In this document: positions 1 through 13,000 of the stretch, one piece after another
Layout of the letters: each line of letters begins with the position of its first letter
How positions within the stretch are numbered: position 1 is the first letter of the stretch
Assembly (NCBI GenBank): GCA_000310025.1
Contig: FN648069.1
Coordinates: 770,166 to 834,165 of the forward strand
Reading direction: 5' to 3'
Source of the DNA: Ectocarpus siliculosus
Lineage: Eukaryota; Sar; Phaeophyceae; Ectocarpales; Ectocarpaceae
DNA: 64,000 bases
Translations under genes and position numbers: made by a program
The notes under the pieces: model-generated
What the model saw: only the letters and a program-made list of their open reading frames with translations
Database searches by the model: none
What the model was told of the DNA's origin: nothing

Positions 1-30
1 ATTTTTGAAATGTAACCCGAACGTTTGTTC

Positions 31-55
31 CCCCCCCCCCCCCCCCCCCCCCCCC
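31..55. repeat. poly-C tract in the intron before the first visible exchanger exon
   Basis: An uninterrupted run of about 26 C lies just upstream of the CTCCTCACAG acceptor. It probably serves as, or has expanded from, the polypyrimidine tract of that splice site. Length is likely to be variable and error-prone in sequencing. Confidence 0.8.
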
Positions 56-64
56 TCCTCACAG

Positions 65-2886
65 GCGGCAACGCAAGATCACGGCCAACATGCAGGTGGT
101 GATGTGGTTCGCGGGTCTCCGCGGCGCCATCGCTTACGCCCTGTCCACGAGCATGCCGGGCGCGAGCAAGGACGTTTATGCGTCCACCACCCTGATGGTC
201 GTCATCTTCACCACCATCGGATGCGGGGGATTGACGGAGCCCCTCCTGCACCGCATGAACGTCAAGATTCAGGTGTGTTGTGGGGCTGCTGTGTGCGCGG
301 GGCTGTGGATGTTTTTTTTTTTGGCGCAGTAGCTGTTTTTTTTTTTTTTTTTTTGTGCCGCCCTTTGCTTTGCTTTGTTTTGTTTTGTTTTGATGTTGAT
401 GTTATACTCTGGTGTTGCTGTGTAGCTCCCTTGCTGGGGCCTTAGTTGTCTGTTTGGTTCTGATCACTCTTGTGTTCTAGGTTTTTAGTCCCTTGTGCTG
501 CTATTCCGTTGTTTGCGCCTTGACTGCATTGTTATCGTTGTGTCCTGGCGTGCCAAGGCTAGGGGAACACTTGTGTGTTCTCGCTGTGTTGGTGCCCAGG
601 TTCGCGACAAAGTGTTGCCGTTGTCTTGTTGCTCGAGATAAAGAGCCGCCTCTCGTGGCACGTAGGATCAAGCCCCCCCTCCCCTCCCCCCGCCTACCCC
701 CATTGTAGTAGGTTTGTTGTCGGTTCATGACTCGAACGACGCTTGTTTTGACTCTAGTGGTCCGTCGGAACAGCACCCCCACCCGTCCTTTTGTATTTGA
801 GTGAATTTACACGCGTTTTCTTGTTTATATTGGCAGCGTGGCGGGGGAGCCTCCGGAGCGGCGAATTCCACGTACCAGCAGCTGTTGGCCTCGGATGTTG
901 AGGGGGAGGGGACACCTCCCGGCAGCCCCGCCCTGAGGGGTTTCCGCAAGCACAGGAAACGCGTGTCACGGACTGTCGGGGGCGGCGTGGAGAGCCTTTG
1001 GCGACACGTGAGTATTTTTTTTTCCGACTAAAAACCCGAACGAGTTTAATCTCCTATCCGCAGATGAAGAGTCAGGGATAGATTAGCACTGAAGTCGTAG
1101 CGTCAGCGTAAACGTAACCTTTTCGTTTGTTTTACAATATCCGTTATGGTTTCATGCAACAAAAATAATAGTTTTTTCTTCCAACACCAAGTGGCGACGT
1201 TTTTGTTCTCGGTCGGTATCTTCCTAGCAGAGCTGGATATGCTTGCTTCCTTTATAGGGAGTGGTTTTCCTTGTCGATTCCGAATACATCGCGCCAGCAA
1301 TCAGGAGTTAAGAATTTGCGCCTCGAAGAATCCAAATCTAAGAACTTGGCCAAAAGGACAGGTGCTCTAAAAACATGTATAGTCACGCTAAAACCTATAT
1401 AGTCGCGGTGGGGATACAGTACCCCATAGACGAAAAACGAACCAAGTCTCGGCGGCCGAAATAAGAGGTTTTTTAGTGGTGGCGCATTCTGTATCTCACG
1501 GTGTAGACAAGATCTGCACAAGACTTGCCAGATACAAACACGGAGTGTGCGTGCGTTGTTTCAGGAAATGGTTGACAGCGATTATCATGCTATATCGTCC
1601 GTATCTGAGAGGTCTTCTTATTTCCTCTTTGTCGTGATTGCCAAACTTACGGTTTCAAGATGCAGCGCGGCGAAAGATTCCTCACGCCAATCCCCGGACC
1701 TCCTCCCCCCCTTTTTCGTCCCGCCGACAAAGCGAGTTTTTTTTTTGTTTCTCCAAATATCTACTCCTTACGCATACCACTGGTGCACGGTTGGTGTATG
1801 TGTTGCCGCGGCTGCACGCCGGAAACACCTAGAAGAATCATGAAACAAATATGGTTTCACGTACGCGAAGAAAGAACCACGCGCGTGTGTACATGAACCC
1901 CTGATGACGCCCCGCCGCTGCTCCCCCATGTGGGACCATGGAACATGCCACACGGACGCTCGAACGGGGGACCCCTTGGCTGGCTGTTTTGCAAAACCTT
2001 GGCGCGGCAACAATAAAAACATGATAGTCAGCGGTTTCAAAACATGATACTCCAACGATCTCCGGTTGATGGAGTGTTTTCTGATCGGGGTTGCTGGCCA
2101 CAACTGCGGTGGTTCTGTAGAGCGCAGAGAACGATAGGTTGTGCGTGCGGAAGAATTTCGGCCCTCCCGACGGGCAGTTTTGTGTTTTCCGGGTACTTTC
2201 GATGTCCTTTAGACCAAATCTGTGCCAGAACTGTGTTTTCGGGGTATTTTCGATGTCCTTTAGACCAAATCTGTGCCAGAACTGTGTTTTCGGGGTATTT
2301 TCGAGGTGTTTCGGACCAAAACTGCTGTGACTTTTCCTCAAAAAAGAGATAGAAGCATCTGCCGTCATGCGCCTTTAAATAGCTCTCGACGAGGCAATCA
2401 CGAGCAGCAATGTTTCACGTCCCACTCGTTGTTGGTCATCTCGCTTTTTGTCATTCGCTCTTTTTTTTGTTGTTGTTCTTGGGCATTTGTTTTTGTGTAA
2501 CGGTCACCCATCAGGCGGACTCCCGGTTCCTGAAACCGCTGTTCGGAGGATCGATGCAGGACATCCAGGCAGAGCTCGCCAGAGAGGCACGGGAACAGGA
2601 GTTGATGCGCATGTCCCTCGAGAGGAAAGCTTCCTCTTCTGTCACCTCTTCCACCAGAGACGGGGGGGGGCGCAGCAACGAAATGTCCAGCAGCAGGGGG
2701 GGGTCCGCCTCTCCCAGACGACGCCCCCCGTCGTCTCCCGCGGGCGGAGGCGGCGGCGGAGGAGGGGGGTCATCCGGGTCTGATTCGGCGGGGTCCCCTG
2801 GGTATTGGGATGCCTCAGGGAGAGGGAGGCAGCACAGATCCACGATAGAACACATGGATGAGCCCTCGATTGGGACGCACGTGTAG
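65..2886 (+). CDS. Na+/H+ exchanger, intracellular (NHX/NHE6-9-like) type, 3' three exons only
   Basis: This is the 3' end of a cation/proton antiporter that exchanges Na+ or K+ for H+ across endosomal or vacuolar membranes. Three exons are visible: 65-272, 837-1007 and 2515-2886, with acceptors ending CAG and donors gtgtgt and gtgagt; the two joins inside the window are phase 0. The first encodes the most conserved membrane stretch of the family, including the GLRGA motif (codons 114-128) and the following hydrophobic helix. The second is a polar linker. The third begins so that the join reads WRHADSRFLKPLFGG, matching the tail signature after the last membrane helix in NHX-type exchangers. 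The rest is a Ser/Gly/Arg-rich cytosolic tail with a Gly run, ending in a stop at 2884-2886. The 5' part lies outside the window. The introns hold poly-C, poly-T and a 51-bp minisatellite. Family assignment is firm; the exact ion and organelle are inferred. Confidence 0.9.
2181..2333 (+). repeat. 51-bp minisatellite (three units) in the last exchanger intron
   Basis: Three direct units start at 2181, 2232 and 2283. Each begins with TGTGTTTTC and carries a GACCAAA core; units one and two are nearly identical and unit three has diverged. The period of 51 keeps a reading frame open, which produces a misleading small ORF. The equivalent place in duplicate copy B (about 18,289-18,400) has only two diverged units, so the array gained or lost a unit after the large duplication. 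Confidence 0.85.
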
Positions 2887-3747
2887 CGGCATGGCGATAT
2901 ATATTAGTAGTGTTCTACGGCAGTATTTACACATGTTGGTTGTTTTCATGACTACTTGTTTCTATATTTTTGAACCCCCGTGATATGCATTGGGCGCGGG
3001 CGCACGTGCATGTCCGCACCCGGCACAAACCCAGCCCTGTAGCGTATTGTTTTTCATCAACTCTGGCGGCGAGGGGGGAGGAGGGGGGAGTTTCTTTTTT
3101 TCCGGTGGGAGTAATGCACACGGCCACTTGACTGGCCATACAGCGAGTGGTCTTGTGTAGGTTGACGCTATGTCCTCCACCCAACGGTCACTGCGACGAT
3201 GACGATGCTTGGAAGAAGACTGTTTTGGGGGGAGATGGGCAAGCGGCTAGAGTACCACGACTAGATGGTTCGCTCCTGGATATGTTTCCAGCGCGTTGCG
3301 TGGGGCGGGAGCGCCTCTTAGATGTTTTTCTGGGAGTGTTGCTTACTCGGACTAATAGAAATACGCATGTTTGTTGTCACCTTGAAGTGTGTTGCGTTTG
3401 GTGTGGCGGTCACAGCAGAGGTCTCGATCCAAGATTCAGTTCGATTTCAATCGAAACATTTTGGCGTCGAGCGGAATTGGAAACATGTTGTCCTTTGCGG
3501 ACTGTATGGATGGCAATGTGCTGCCGGTCAACGCTATCGCGTGTTGATGCCACATGCTCGCTCAGCTCCTCGCTCCGTACACGGCCGTTAGACTGACTGC
3601 AACGTCAAGTTGGATGCTGTAAAAGTCTCAATATTCCACCAACGGATTTCATTGTTGATGGCGTAGCAAACACACACACACCGATTTGGGACATAAGGTC
3701 AGCCCTTGTTAGCCGGATCAAACGCCAGTTCGCACTGTGACGTGATT
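2887..3747. other. Intergenic, shared with copy B
   Basis: This is the 3' flank of the exchanger gene. It is closely repeated at 18,962-19,818, differing by small indels. I see no convincing coding capacity: the open frames of 80-150 codons are not frame-conserved between the two copies. A short AC-dinucleotide run lies near 3,670. Confidence 0.6.
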
Positions 3748-6700
3748 CTGAAGCTTTAGCTTCAGCTCCTCAGACCAATATCCGTGGAAGTTTCATTCGA
3801 CCCCCCCACCCCTTGCCCTACCCGGTCCGAAATGCTGATCTCGAGCTAATTTACAATGCAAATCTCGCCGAGTCTCGAGTATGGTTCGATGGGGAATCGC
3901 AGATCATCACCCCCCCCCGAGTGCGAGGAGCTTTCGCCTCCTGTGGCCGACAAGTCGGCCTTGTCTGTGCCGCACCCCGAACGGGTCGGTTGAACAGACG
4001 AAGAGGGTCCGTCCGGGTGCAATACATATGTTTTTTTTTCCTGCGAGGGAGCGGGGCTTTCCATCTTTGCCACCTTGCTTGATGGTTTGTATCCCACAGG
4101 CTGCTGTTTTCATGCACCACAGCGGGCATCTCGGAGGTATACGGTCTCTCTGTCAGTTAGTGTTGGACACCCGCACGGACAGCAACAATCAATCATCGTT
4201 GCTCTCGTCCATTAGCATGTATGTATGTTCGGAATATATCTACATCGCATAGTCTATACAGTATGCCGGCCTTTTGTTGTGGGTCTTCCATGCGCGTGGT
4301 CTATCTCGTTTTTAGTGCGGTTGCAGTGTTTCTGGACCGCATGTGAAGCAGGGTTTCCGGGCCGTATGTCAACTGCCGCGATCGCTGCCCCTGGCCTTGC
4401 TGCAGTACATGGTTCGGTGGTGTGGTGTGCATCTACGCGGCTACACAGGTCTACGTCGAACGCTGACAAGTTGACAAGTTGTGCTACTACCCGTCCCTCT
4501 TTCGTTGACAAGTTGACTGTTACCGGTCCCTCCATCCATGCTCATAATGTTGTCGGTGTTTGCCGTAACTGCGAGAGACCCGCAAGACATCAACTGAGGA
4601 CGCTTTCCATGTCGTCACAACAGAGTACAGTTAGTTGGTTGGGCCACCTCTATCGCGGAGGAAGTGCGCATACTACATACAGTATAGGCCTTCGCCCATA
4701 ACTCTCCTTTGTCCTCTCTCCGTCCCTCCCATTTCCGGCTCTTCGAATACTTCCTTCCGTAGTAAATTTGTTTTCGGTTGCAATTGCCGCCCTTGCCGCT
4801 GCCGATTTTTCGAGAGTACATGAGATGGCCTCGAGGAACATTGCTCGCCAACATAAGAAGGAGTTCACGGCGGCAAAAAATGTCCTCTATGTGTGTGTTT
4901 GTACATATATATGTGACATAGGATTCGCGAACTCTCCTCCTTCCCAAGTATTACATTTCGTCTACTGCCAACTGGGCGCACAAGAAAAAAAATTCCCGAC
5001 ACCTACCCTCCCTCCAAAGGCGCTGAGGGAGGGGGGGGGTATACTAAAACCAAGTAAAAAAAGTTGGAAAAAAATCATTTTTTTGAACTTTGCTCGTAAT
5101 TACGACACCACGATTTTTATCTTATTTCGACCTCTGTAGCGGCGAGGTGTCGTTTCACTTTACTTTGTGCGCCCTTGCTACTGCTGTAGCTGCTTTCGTT
5201 CTTCTCGGTCATCTCCGCTCCTTTTATTAACAGTTTGTTGGGGTCCTATGGGTCCCCCCGTCCACCACCAAAAATCCATTTTCACTTGTAATGAACGGGT
5301 ATTTATCCTTCTTTGCACAGGTGGCAGCCCCCACGAGGCAAGTCGCCGCCCTCCTTTCACATATATATATATATCCTTACAACACCCTTCCTACAGCAGT
5401 AGCTCAAACACACCAGTATGCTTTCTTAGACGGCCAAGGCGTGTGGAGAACCAGCCCCGTCAACTGCCCAAGTGCACCGCAGACAACGCTTTGTTTGTTT
5501 GGTTAGTTGCTCGGGGGGTGTTCCTTGCCACATCCTGCCACTCACCTGGTCGGGCCTACAGACGGGTTTCCCCCCCCCTCCATGCACTCGTTCACTACAA
5601 GAACAACAGTAGTTCTATTCCATGTTCAGACGGGAGGAAACAAACGCAGATTATACGTCCTCTGCCTCTCTCCCCTCCCGTCAATCTCTCTCCTGTCCCG
5701 CTCATTTTTGGGGGAGAGGGAAGAAGCTAGACTGGGGTCCGCTCGCATGCAAACAATGAGCAGAGCGCGTTTTGGGTGATCTCGTCTAGTCTAGGAGTAT
5801 TTGGCTGTGTTCGTGCGTAACCAGATGTTGTATGTACGTAGTCAGCAAGCACTTGGCATTGTATTAGGATTTACTCGCCAGAAGAGAAGAAGTGCATATA
5901 CTACACAGGGGCGTGGGGAGAATGGTATTTTTTGTCCACTCGGTGCCGGTGGTGGACTGTTCTTTTTCGAGCGGAACTTGAGTAACTCCCTTGCGCAGAA
6001 ACGTTCTCTACACGAGCCCGCGAGCGTGATAATGACGTACACGCGCCGATACCCAGCCACGATATCGGTTCGACGAGACCCCGACCGCGTGACCGCAGGC
6101 GTCACCTTGTACCGCTGCTGACGGATCGCCGTCTGCCGGGTTGGCTCATGTCGTGCGGTAGCACGGTCCACCCTCCGTCGCCACCGTCACGGTAACCTCT
6201 CCTTGTATCATCGCCGTTCCTGTCGTTGCCGCTCCCATCAACGGTGGTGCAGCTGCTCCGTTCGTGAGTGCGTGCGTCCCGGCCGTCCGCCGCCGCGGGG
6301 AACACATGACTGCTGGTCCCCCTCTCGCCGCCGGTGTTGCTGCCGATGCTGCCGCTCCCGCCACGAGAGTCTACGGCCCGGCCGTCTCCCCCGCCGCCGC
6401 CGCGGGGAAAACTCTGCCGCCGGGGGTCACCACTCTCGCCGCCGGTGCTGATACCGATGGTACCGCTCTAGCCGCGAGTGCTTGCGCCCCGATCGTCCCG
6501 ACGGCCTGCATCGCGGGGAACACATGATTGCCGGTGGTCCCTCTTCTCGCCACCGGTGCTGCTGCCGATGCTGCCGCTCCCGCCACGAGTGCCTGGGGCC
6601 CGGCCGTCTCCCCCCGCCACCGCCGGGGGAAATCCCTGCCGCCGGGGGTCACCACTCTCGCCGCCGGTGCTGCTACCGATGGTACCGCTCTGCTACCGAT

Positions 6701-7489
6701 GGTACCGCTCTAGCGCGAGTGCCTGCACCCCGGCCGTCCCGACGGCCGGCGTCGCGGGGAACACATGACTGCCGGTGATCCCCCTCTCGTCGCCGGTGTT
6801 GCTGCCGATGCTGCCGCTCCCGCCATGAGAGCCTGCTGCCCGGCCGTCTTCCCCGCCGCCGCCGCCGCGGAAAACCCTGCCACCGGGGGTCACCACTCTC
6901 GCCGCCGGTGCTGATACCAATGGCACCGCTCTAGCCGCGAGTGCTTACACCCCGGCCGTCCCGACGGCCGGCGTCGCGGGGAACACATGACTGCCGGTTG
7001 TCCCTCCTCTCGCCGCCGGTGCTGCTGCCGATGCTGCCGCTCCCGCCACGAGTGCCTGCGGCCCGGCCGTCTCCCCCCACCGCCGCGGGGGAAATCCCTG
7101 CCGCCGGGGGTCACCACTCTAGTCCCTGATACTGCTACCGATGGTGCCGCGCCCTCCGTGAGTCCCTGCGCCCCGGCCGTCTCCCCCTGTCAGCCCATCA
7201 GAGAGAACTGCTTGAGGCGTTTTTTTGTGCGATTCTTTCCCGTTTAGTTCTTATTGTAGTATCCTGTCATCGTAGGTTTGCTTCGGATTTAGTTCTTTGG
7301 CCTTGTCATCGTCGGCACCATACATAGTTGTTTCAGGGTCTTCATCACGGTCTGGGCGCCTTCATTGTTCAGTCACTTTGTTTTTGCTGAGTTCGTGCTC
7401 GAGCACAGTTGCGGCTTCCCGTAACAAAAACAAGGAAAGCTTCAGACAGGCAACGCCGATGAAACTCGTCGAGGAGTTGCACATCAAGT
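3748..7489. other. Copy-A-only block of 3.7 kb, noncoding apart from a GC-rich tandem array
   Basis: In copy B the flanking sequences meet directly (GTGATT then TGTACCTC, about 19,807-19,820). Here 3.7 kb lies between them. The left edge is a perfect 18-bp palindrome, CTGAAGCTTTAGCTTCAG (3748-3765), and the half-site AGCTTCAG recurs near the right edge at about 7,437. No target-site duplication, terminal repeats or transposase-like reading frame were found, so insertion in A and deletion in B both remain possible. The middle contains poly-purine and poly-pyrimidine runs and no recognisable gene. Confidence 0.6.
6140..7190 (+). repeat. GC-rich tandem array, about 4.5 units of 218-241 bp
   Basis: The landmark GGGGAACACATGA recurs near 6297, 6515, 6756 and 6978, giving periods of about 218, 241 and 222 bp. 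Each unit carries GCTGCCGATGCTGCCGCTCC, a CGGCCGTC block and GCCGGGGGTCACCACTCTC. The long third period contains an internal 21-bp duplication around CTACCGATGGTACCGCT. Open frames give Ala/Pro/Thr-rich peptides of 60-98 residues, but unit lengths are not multiples of three and every unit has a TGA in the best frame, so this reads as a satellite-like array, not a repeat protein. It lies within the block found only in copy A. Confidence 0.8.
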
Positions 7490-9978
7490 TGTACCTCCTC
7501 ACGGAATAACCCCGTCGGGGCCGGGTGTGGGACAAGATGCAAGTTGCTGCTGCTTTCAATCCTTCGTTCTCCTTGACATGCTCTCGTAGCGCCTTGCATG
7601 TACACGCCATGCAGCCGGAATCTCACACAACCACACCAAGCGCAACACTGACCAGAAGGGAACCTGGCTGCGAATAAAACCTGAACCATGCTGTAGACGT
7701 AACACAACTTCTGACAACGCTAAATGACCATGGTCACGCACCATCAGCATGACTACCTCCAAATACCATATGCAGCAAGAATAGGATACGGCGGCCCACA
7801 GGCGGATCGGCGGGACCACCGACCGGCGCACGAGGCCTCACTCAAATCCAACAATCACCTCAAATGAGACAGAACATTACAAGAAAGAGGGGTAGGTTAT
7901 TTAGCGAATGGGCGAGGGCTCTCGCATGATGCTTTCTCGCCTGACACATGAAACAGACAATGACGCAACCAGCGAGTGCCGATGCTCAAACCAATCCCCT
8001 AGCAGAAGTTCTACAGCAGGGCAGGGCGCGGGAGAGCGGGAAAAGTCTCGAGACGACAAAAAAAAGGAGGTATCGCTTGGCAGGCTTGCATGATCCAAGC
8101 AGAAGCACGGCACCACCATCAGAAGGCTGCATTGCCTACGATATGTAGAACAAGGATAAAATGTAGTGTAACCTCTCCATCGCTCTGGGCCTTGCACAAG
8201 GAAAGAGGTCTCCACGATATGCTCTGCCGAGCCTTGTGGTATGTGTTGGAATGTGTTTGACTCTGTCTTTCGGCCACTGGATGAAAGCTTGTGGACACCA
8301 TACTTTTCGAGGGAGTCAAGTTGTCCACAGGCGTAGAAAATAGGTTAGTCTACAGCAGTACCGCAGTTCCCCAGACAAACGATCAGTCCATCGCCAAAGC
8401 CTGAGTTTCCTTCCAACTAGGGCCTTTGGGTTGGCAAGGTGGCGCGCGCGCCTCGCACCTCCTCATGAGATCCACCGGACGCGCCAGGCACTGTGTCCTG
8501 CCAGCATCCAAGAAATGAGAAAAGGCGTTTACAATCCGGCTTTCTCTGTCTGCCTTGACCGGCCTGCCAGGAAGCTCTATCTCTCCCTCTGCCCCTTCCC
8601 CGCAGCCCAGTCGAGAGGAACTGTGCCAGAGCACTTCACACGGAGAACGAAGCCGCCGCAAGAGCGAGCTTTTGCTCTCTGATCGTTCGATTGGTGTGAC
8701 ATTCGTAGTTCCTCGAGCACACGAGCCAGGTACCCTCTTCACAGACCAGCGAAACAAGCCGTCTCACACACGCTAGCTGTACCGCGGTGATACTACTGCC
8801 GTGAGGTAGTCTCCGGCAGATCGAGGACGAGCAGTCGGGGTCCTCCCGCTAACGCATCTTCCTCTCTCCCTTGCTGGTGAGTCGCAGTCCTGTGTAACTG
8901 CCTGGAAGTGGCGGGCTGCAGCAGAGTTGGAGCCGCGTTTTCTACAGCAGTGGTACAGTAGTGTTGTTCTGCTCACAGCAGCGTTCTGTAGGGTAGCGCC
9001 TTACATATGCATACGACGTTGGCGATCGAATTTGCCATCTAGTAACAGGAGCACTGCTGTGTTATAGTATAGGTCATACCCTCTCGCCGATATTTCGCTG
9101 GCATGCCCCGACCCCCTCATTCGTCCCTGTCTCTCCCTCAAACATATGATGGTACATAACATAGACATCATCGGCAAGCTGGGTTAAGAATCACGCCTCT
9201 CTCTGTTCCGAGGGAATGCATGCTTCCCGACAACAAGTTCGGCATACATGCCCTGCTACCTCGACGCACTGAACATGGGTTGAGTCGGCAAGCACTTGTT
9301 ACAGCGCGGGGAAATCGCTGCCAGTCGGGCACAAGTATTGTTTGGTGCCTAGTTGGTGAAGTAGGCTCCAGTTTCCTGCCTTTTTAACGCTTGCACACAT
9401 GCACATAGCCCCTCAGACATCCTCCCGCAGTTTCACGCCCCTCAATATCGATTTTGCTTTTTCCGTGCACCCGCCTCTGCGACACTTCCGAGGTATATTC
9501 TGAGGACGGTGTCTGGCCATGGTGCTGAATAACAGCCTGTGCTACATGCAATCAACTGGTTCTGTCGTGTCACCTACATGACCTCTTTACCATACCTCCA
9601 CACATTCGGAACCACGGTGCCTTGCTTGTTGCAATCCGTTTCATGTTGTACGCAGGCTCGATGTCACCTGCTGGTTTGGAAACCGAGGTTAGGAATTTTG
9701 GTGGGGCAGCCAAGGTGAGCCTAGCGTGCCGCTGCTAACGATGAACTGCCGAGCCCGGTTGAAGGCAGCGCGTAGTCGGAAAAGTGGTTACATGTCTTGA
9801 GGCTTTTCGCGACTCGATTTGTACCATGAGGTAGAAGTTCTGTTTCCGCTGACTGCCAGCTTGCAGAAATGTGGCAATTCGTTGTTTGATTTTCTTTCTA
9901 AAACCCAAAGCGATGATCGTGTTGTGTTGTGTTGGATGGCGTTATCAGGCGACTCATGGTGTAGATGACATCCAGGTG
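7490..9978. other. Intergenic, largely shared with copy B
   Basis: The block is repeated at 19,819-21,356 and again from 24,448 on; between these, copy B has an extra 3.1 kb. No reading frame stands out. Many of the small A/B differences here include variants of the short motif TACTGCTGTAG. No RNA gene was recognised. Confidence 0.5.
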
Positions 9979-10050
9979 AAGGAGGAGGAGGAGGAGGAGG
10001 AGGAGGAGGAGGAGGAGGAGGAGGAGGAGGAGGAAGAGGAGGAGCAGGAG
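9979..10050 (+). repeat. (GGA)n microsatellite
   Basis: About 24 GGA triplets with a few interruptions at the 3' end. The corresponding array in copy B (25,567 on) is longer and contains an assembly gap. Read as protein it would give poly-Glu, but no flanking coding evidence exists. Confidence 0.9.
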
Positions 10051-13000
10051 CAAGAGGGTGGGCAAGAAGAGAGGGTGAGGCGAACGTCACAGGTAGTTTT
10101 TATGAATTGGCGCATTTGATACCCACCGCCCCAAACTGCTAGCAGTTGAGAGGGCGTGAAGTTTGCTCAACGGTCTACCCCCAATATAGATTGCAACATC
10201 GACAGATAGACCCGCGTTGAAGGTGACCGCTCTTCTCGACACAATCATGGCCAACGTTGTCCACAGGGTGAATCCATCCCTTTCAAGCCAATGCATGTCA
10301 TGACAAGGTCCCCCTCATTTGCTTGGATGCATTGGGGCTAGTCTCTCTGGGGACAATCTGAAATTCCAAGCTTGTGTCTTCTTTGCCGTTTCGGCACCTA
10401 CAAGCTCGTGTTAGTAACCTTTGTCATGGTCAGATACTGCGGACGACTGGATGTTTGCTCGATGTTCATGAAGATTGAATCGATCCTCTGTGAAGCCCCA
10501 GACTCGTATTTTGGAGATGGTGCTTGCGGCATCAACGGGACTCAGTCTGTGCAGTGTTCGGATGACTCGCTCCAGGCAAGGCCAGGCAAGCGCAAGCTCG
10601 GGAGTATGGCCAAGGCCCTCTGCCGGTACAGCGTCTGGACAGCAGCGGGCAGCCGGCAACCCAACCACACAGAGAGGTGAGATCAGGAATGCGAGATAAA
10701 AGTTATTCGAGAGTAGCTACCGCACGAGCTGCGTGAATCAACCTCGTGTGGATTACGAGATGCGGGAATCAACCGCGAGAAGTTGTGATCCTAGAGGGTT
10801 TCTCTTTTGGCTTTATTTTGAAAGTGGCAACAATCGTTATCCCGGGATCTTCTGCCCAATATCTGCGGTCCCGCTCGTTGGCACGGTCTCCCCGCGGTGC
10901 CGATTACACCATCGCGTTAACCGGCATACATAGCCAGGTAAAGGGTTCACAGGGGTCCACACCCGTCCAGCGTCGAGACTACAGTACGTACGGTCAGATG
11001 AAATCACATGGAAGCCGCGAATCTCTCTCAGGCGGCAACAAGCTGCCGACACGTCGGAACACGATGCAAAACACACTCCATGGCATGTCGCAACACTTGC
11101 AGGTTCTTACCTGACAGCACACACACATTCACCGAACGCAACCGAAGCCTGACTCTGCTGCACAAACCCAGTATGCACCTGTAGCTGCTGTAAGAACCCA
11201 GTATTCCTCTGTATGGGTTGCCGTCAGGGTTGGTTTGGGTATGCATGGTGGTGCTGGTACTCCTCCGTGTGTGTCACACACGCCGTCATGGGAGCCCGCA
11301 GGGTAGATAGCGCTCTAGCGTTTGCATTTCATCGAGAAGCTGAAGGGATTTTCGTCCCCCGAAAATTGACATTTTCCACACAGTCCACGACCGATACCAC
11401 TTGCAAGAAACAGGCAAACCGACGTGTCGCGTTTGTTGCGCAGTTTGTAGTCCTTGAGTCACAACGACACGCACTGGTTTTTTGAAGAGTGTTGTTCAGA
11501 ATACATAACACCACAGGGTATCCCTAGTCAATCGCGACTAAGCCAGGTACTAGCCAGCGTGAAAACCCCTAGATTGTTGGTCGACGCCCACTTGCCCTCT
11601 GCCATATAAATCAACAAAAGACCGGGGTATATGCCGTGCCGCGGATACTTTTGTCTGCGATGGTACCCTGACTGTCTGAGTTATTCCCTGCCCTGACGAG
11701 AAACGACGCGAGATTACCTTTCCATGTGCCATTTCTTCCCCAGAAATCAACTTCTGCTCCAACCAAGGACCCCCGACACACGATTGTTATCTTCTAGCTC
11801 CGCATAAATGATGGCAACCGGAATCCGCCGCACGCTCCTGGTGTACCGCAACGTGATTGACATGTCGACTGAGACAGATCCATGCACACAGCATTCCAGA
11901 AGAGTAATGAGTGTGTGGTGGCCGAGGGAGGGATTGGAGATGCACATACATAAAAAATGAATCATCGTACATGGATTTGACGTAAGAGACACCACAAAAT
12001 TCACGCAAGTGTATGCCACGTTTCACTGTCGCTTCACACACGCTACAACGCATCGGTGCACTTGCTTGGGTCCAGGAGGCCATTGTTCCAGCTGCATGGT
12101 AATCTCTGTTGCACGTGTTGCTTGGTTATAACGTTTGAGCACTATCACGGCCATGACGAGGTAGTCACGGATATGTCGACCACCGCAGCCATTTTCACAC
12201 GTTCCTTTTGATGATGATGCGTTTTGTACTTGTGCGCCTCTCCTCTCTCTCTCTGTCTCTTTGCCAGCATCTATCCAGTACTCCTCTCCATACTTATGTC
12301 GGCGTGTCATCCATGCTGTGTTCGCATACGGAGTGTGTCTCGAGTTTCGTTTGCCATCATTTGGTTGGAGCTGGAAGATTCATGTATTGATGTCCTTGGA
12401 ACAGAAGACGATTTCTGGGAAGACATTAGATGGGATTATTTCGGGAAATTTGTTTACCGTTGCAGACAATACTAGCCGCGGCAGGGGATACACCCCCGGG
12501 CTTTTATGACAGCGAGGGGGGAAATGGGCGTCGACCGATACGCTAGTCTTCTTTCACGCTGATTACAAGCATGTACCCGGCGGAGTCGAGGTTCGACCAT
12601 GATGACCCTGCTGTGTCGTTTACTTATTTGTTTCCCGTAGGCCAATGTCAATCCCTCCCCCACCCCTCAGAAGATAAGGGCTAACCTTGTAACGAAGGCA
12701 ATCTCCCCCTTCCCAAACGCCAGCTGCTGGTAGACATTCTGTCCCCCTCTCTGTCCCTCTCTGTCCCGGCGGGGACAAGTAACCATCGACGCTTCGGTCT
12801 AACCCATGGTCCACCCTGGGGCAGGTCTAACCCTGGGTATCTGGAATCTCAACATCGTTAAATCATTTCTCGATGGCGCCACCATGTCACCGTCCCTCTC
12901 TAGCTTCGGTTGCTTCCTGTACATTCCAGACGTTATTCGTGGCAGCTGGGAGCTCTACTCGACTGGCATTATCGCGGTCAACAGAAGATGACCTGTACTG

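Noticed and set aside
5000-5045. Hairpin CCCTCCCTC / GAGGGAGGG
   Set aside because: A short polypurine/polypyrimidine inverted pair, expected by chance in such simple sequence.
6264-6779. Ala/Pro-rich repeat proteins
   Set aside because: Unit lengths of 218-241 bp break the frame from unit to unit and each unit has an in-frame TGA.
9871-10119. Poly-Glu protein
   Set aside because: The frame is created by a GGA microsatellite; flanks show no coding signal, and the copy B counterpart is interrupted.
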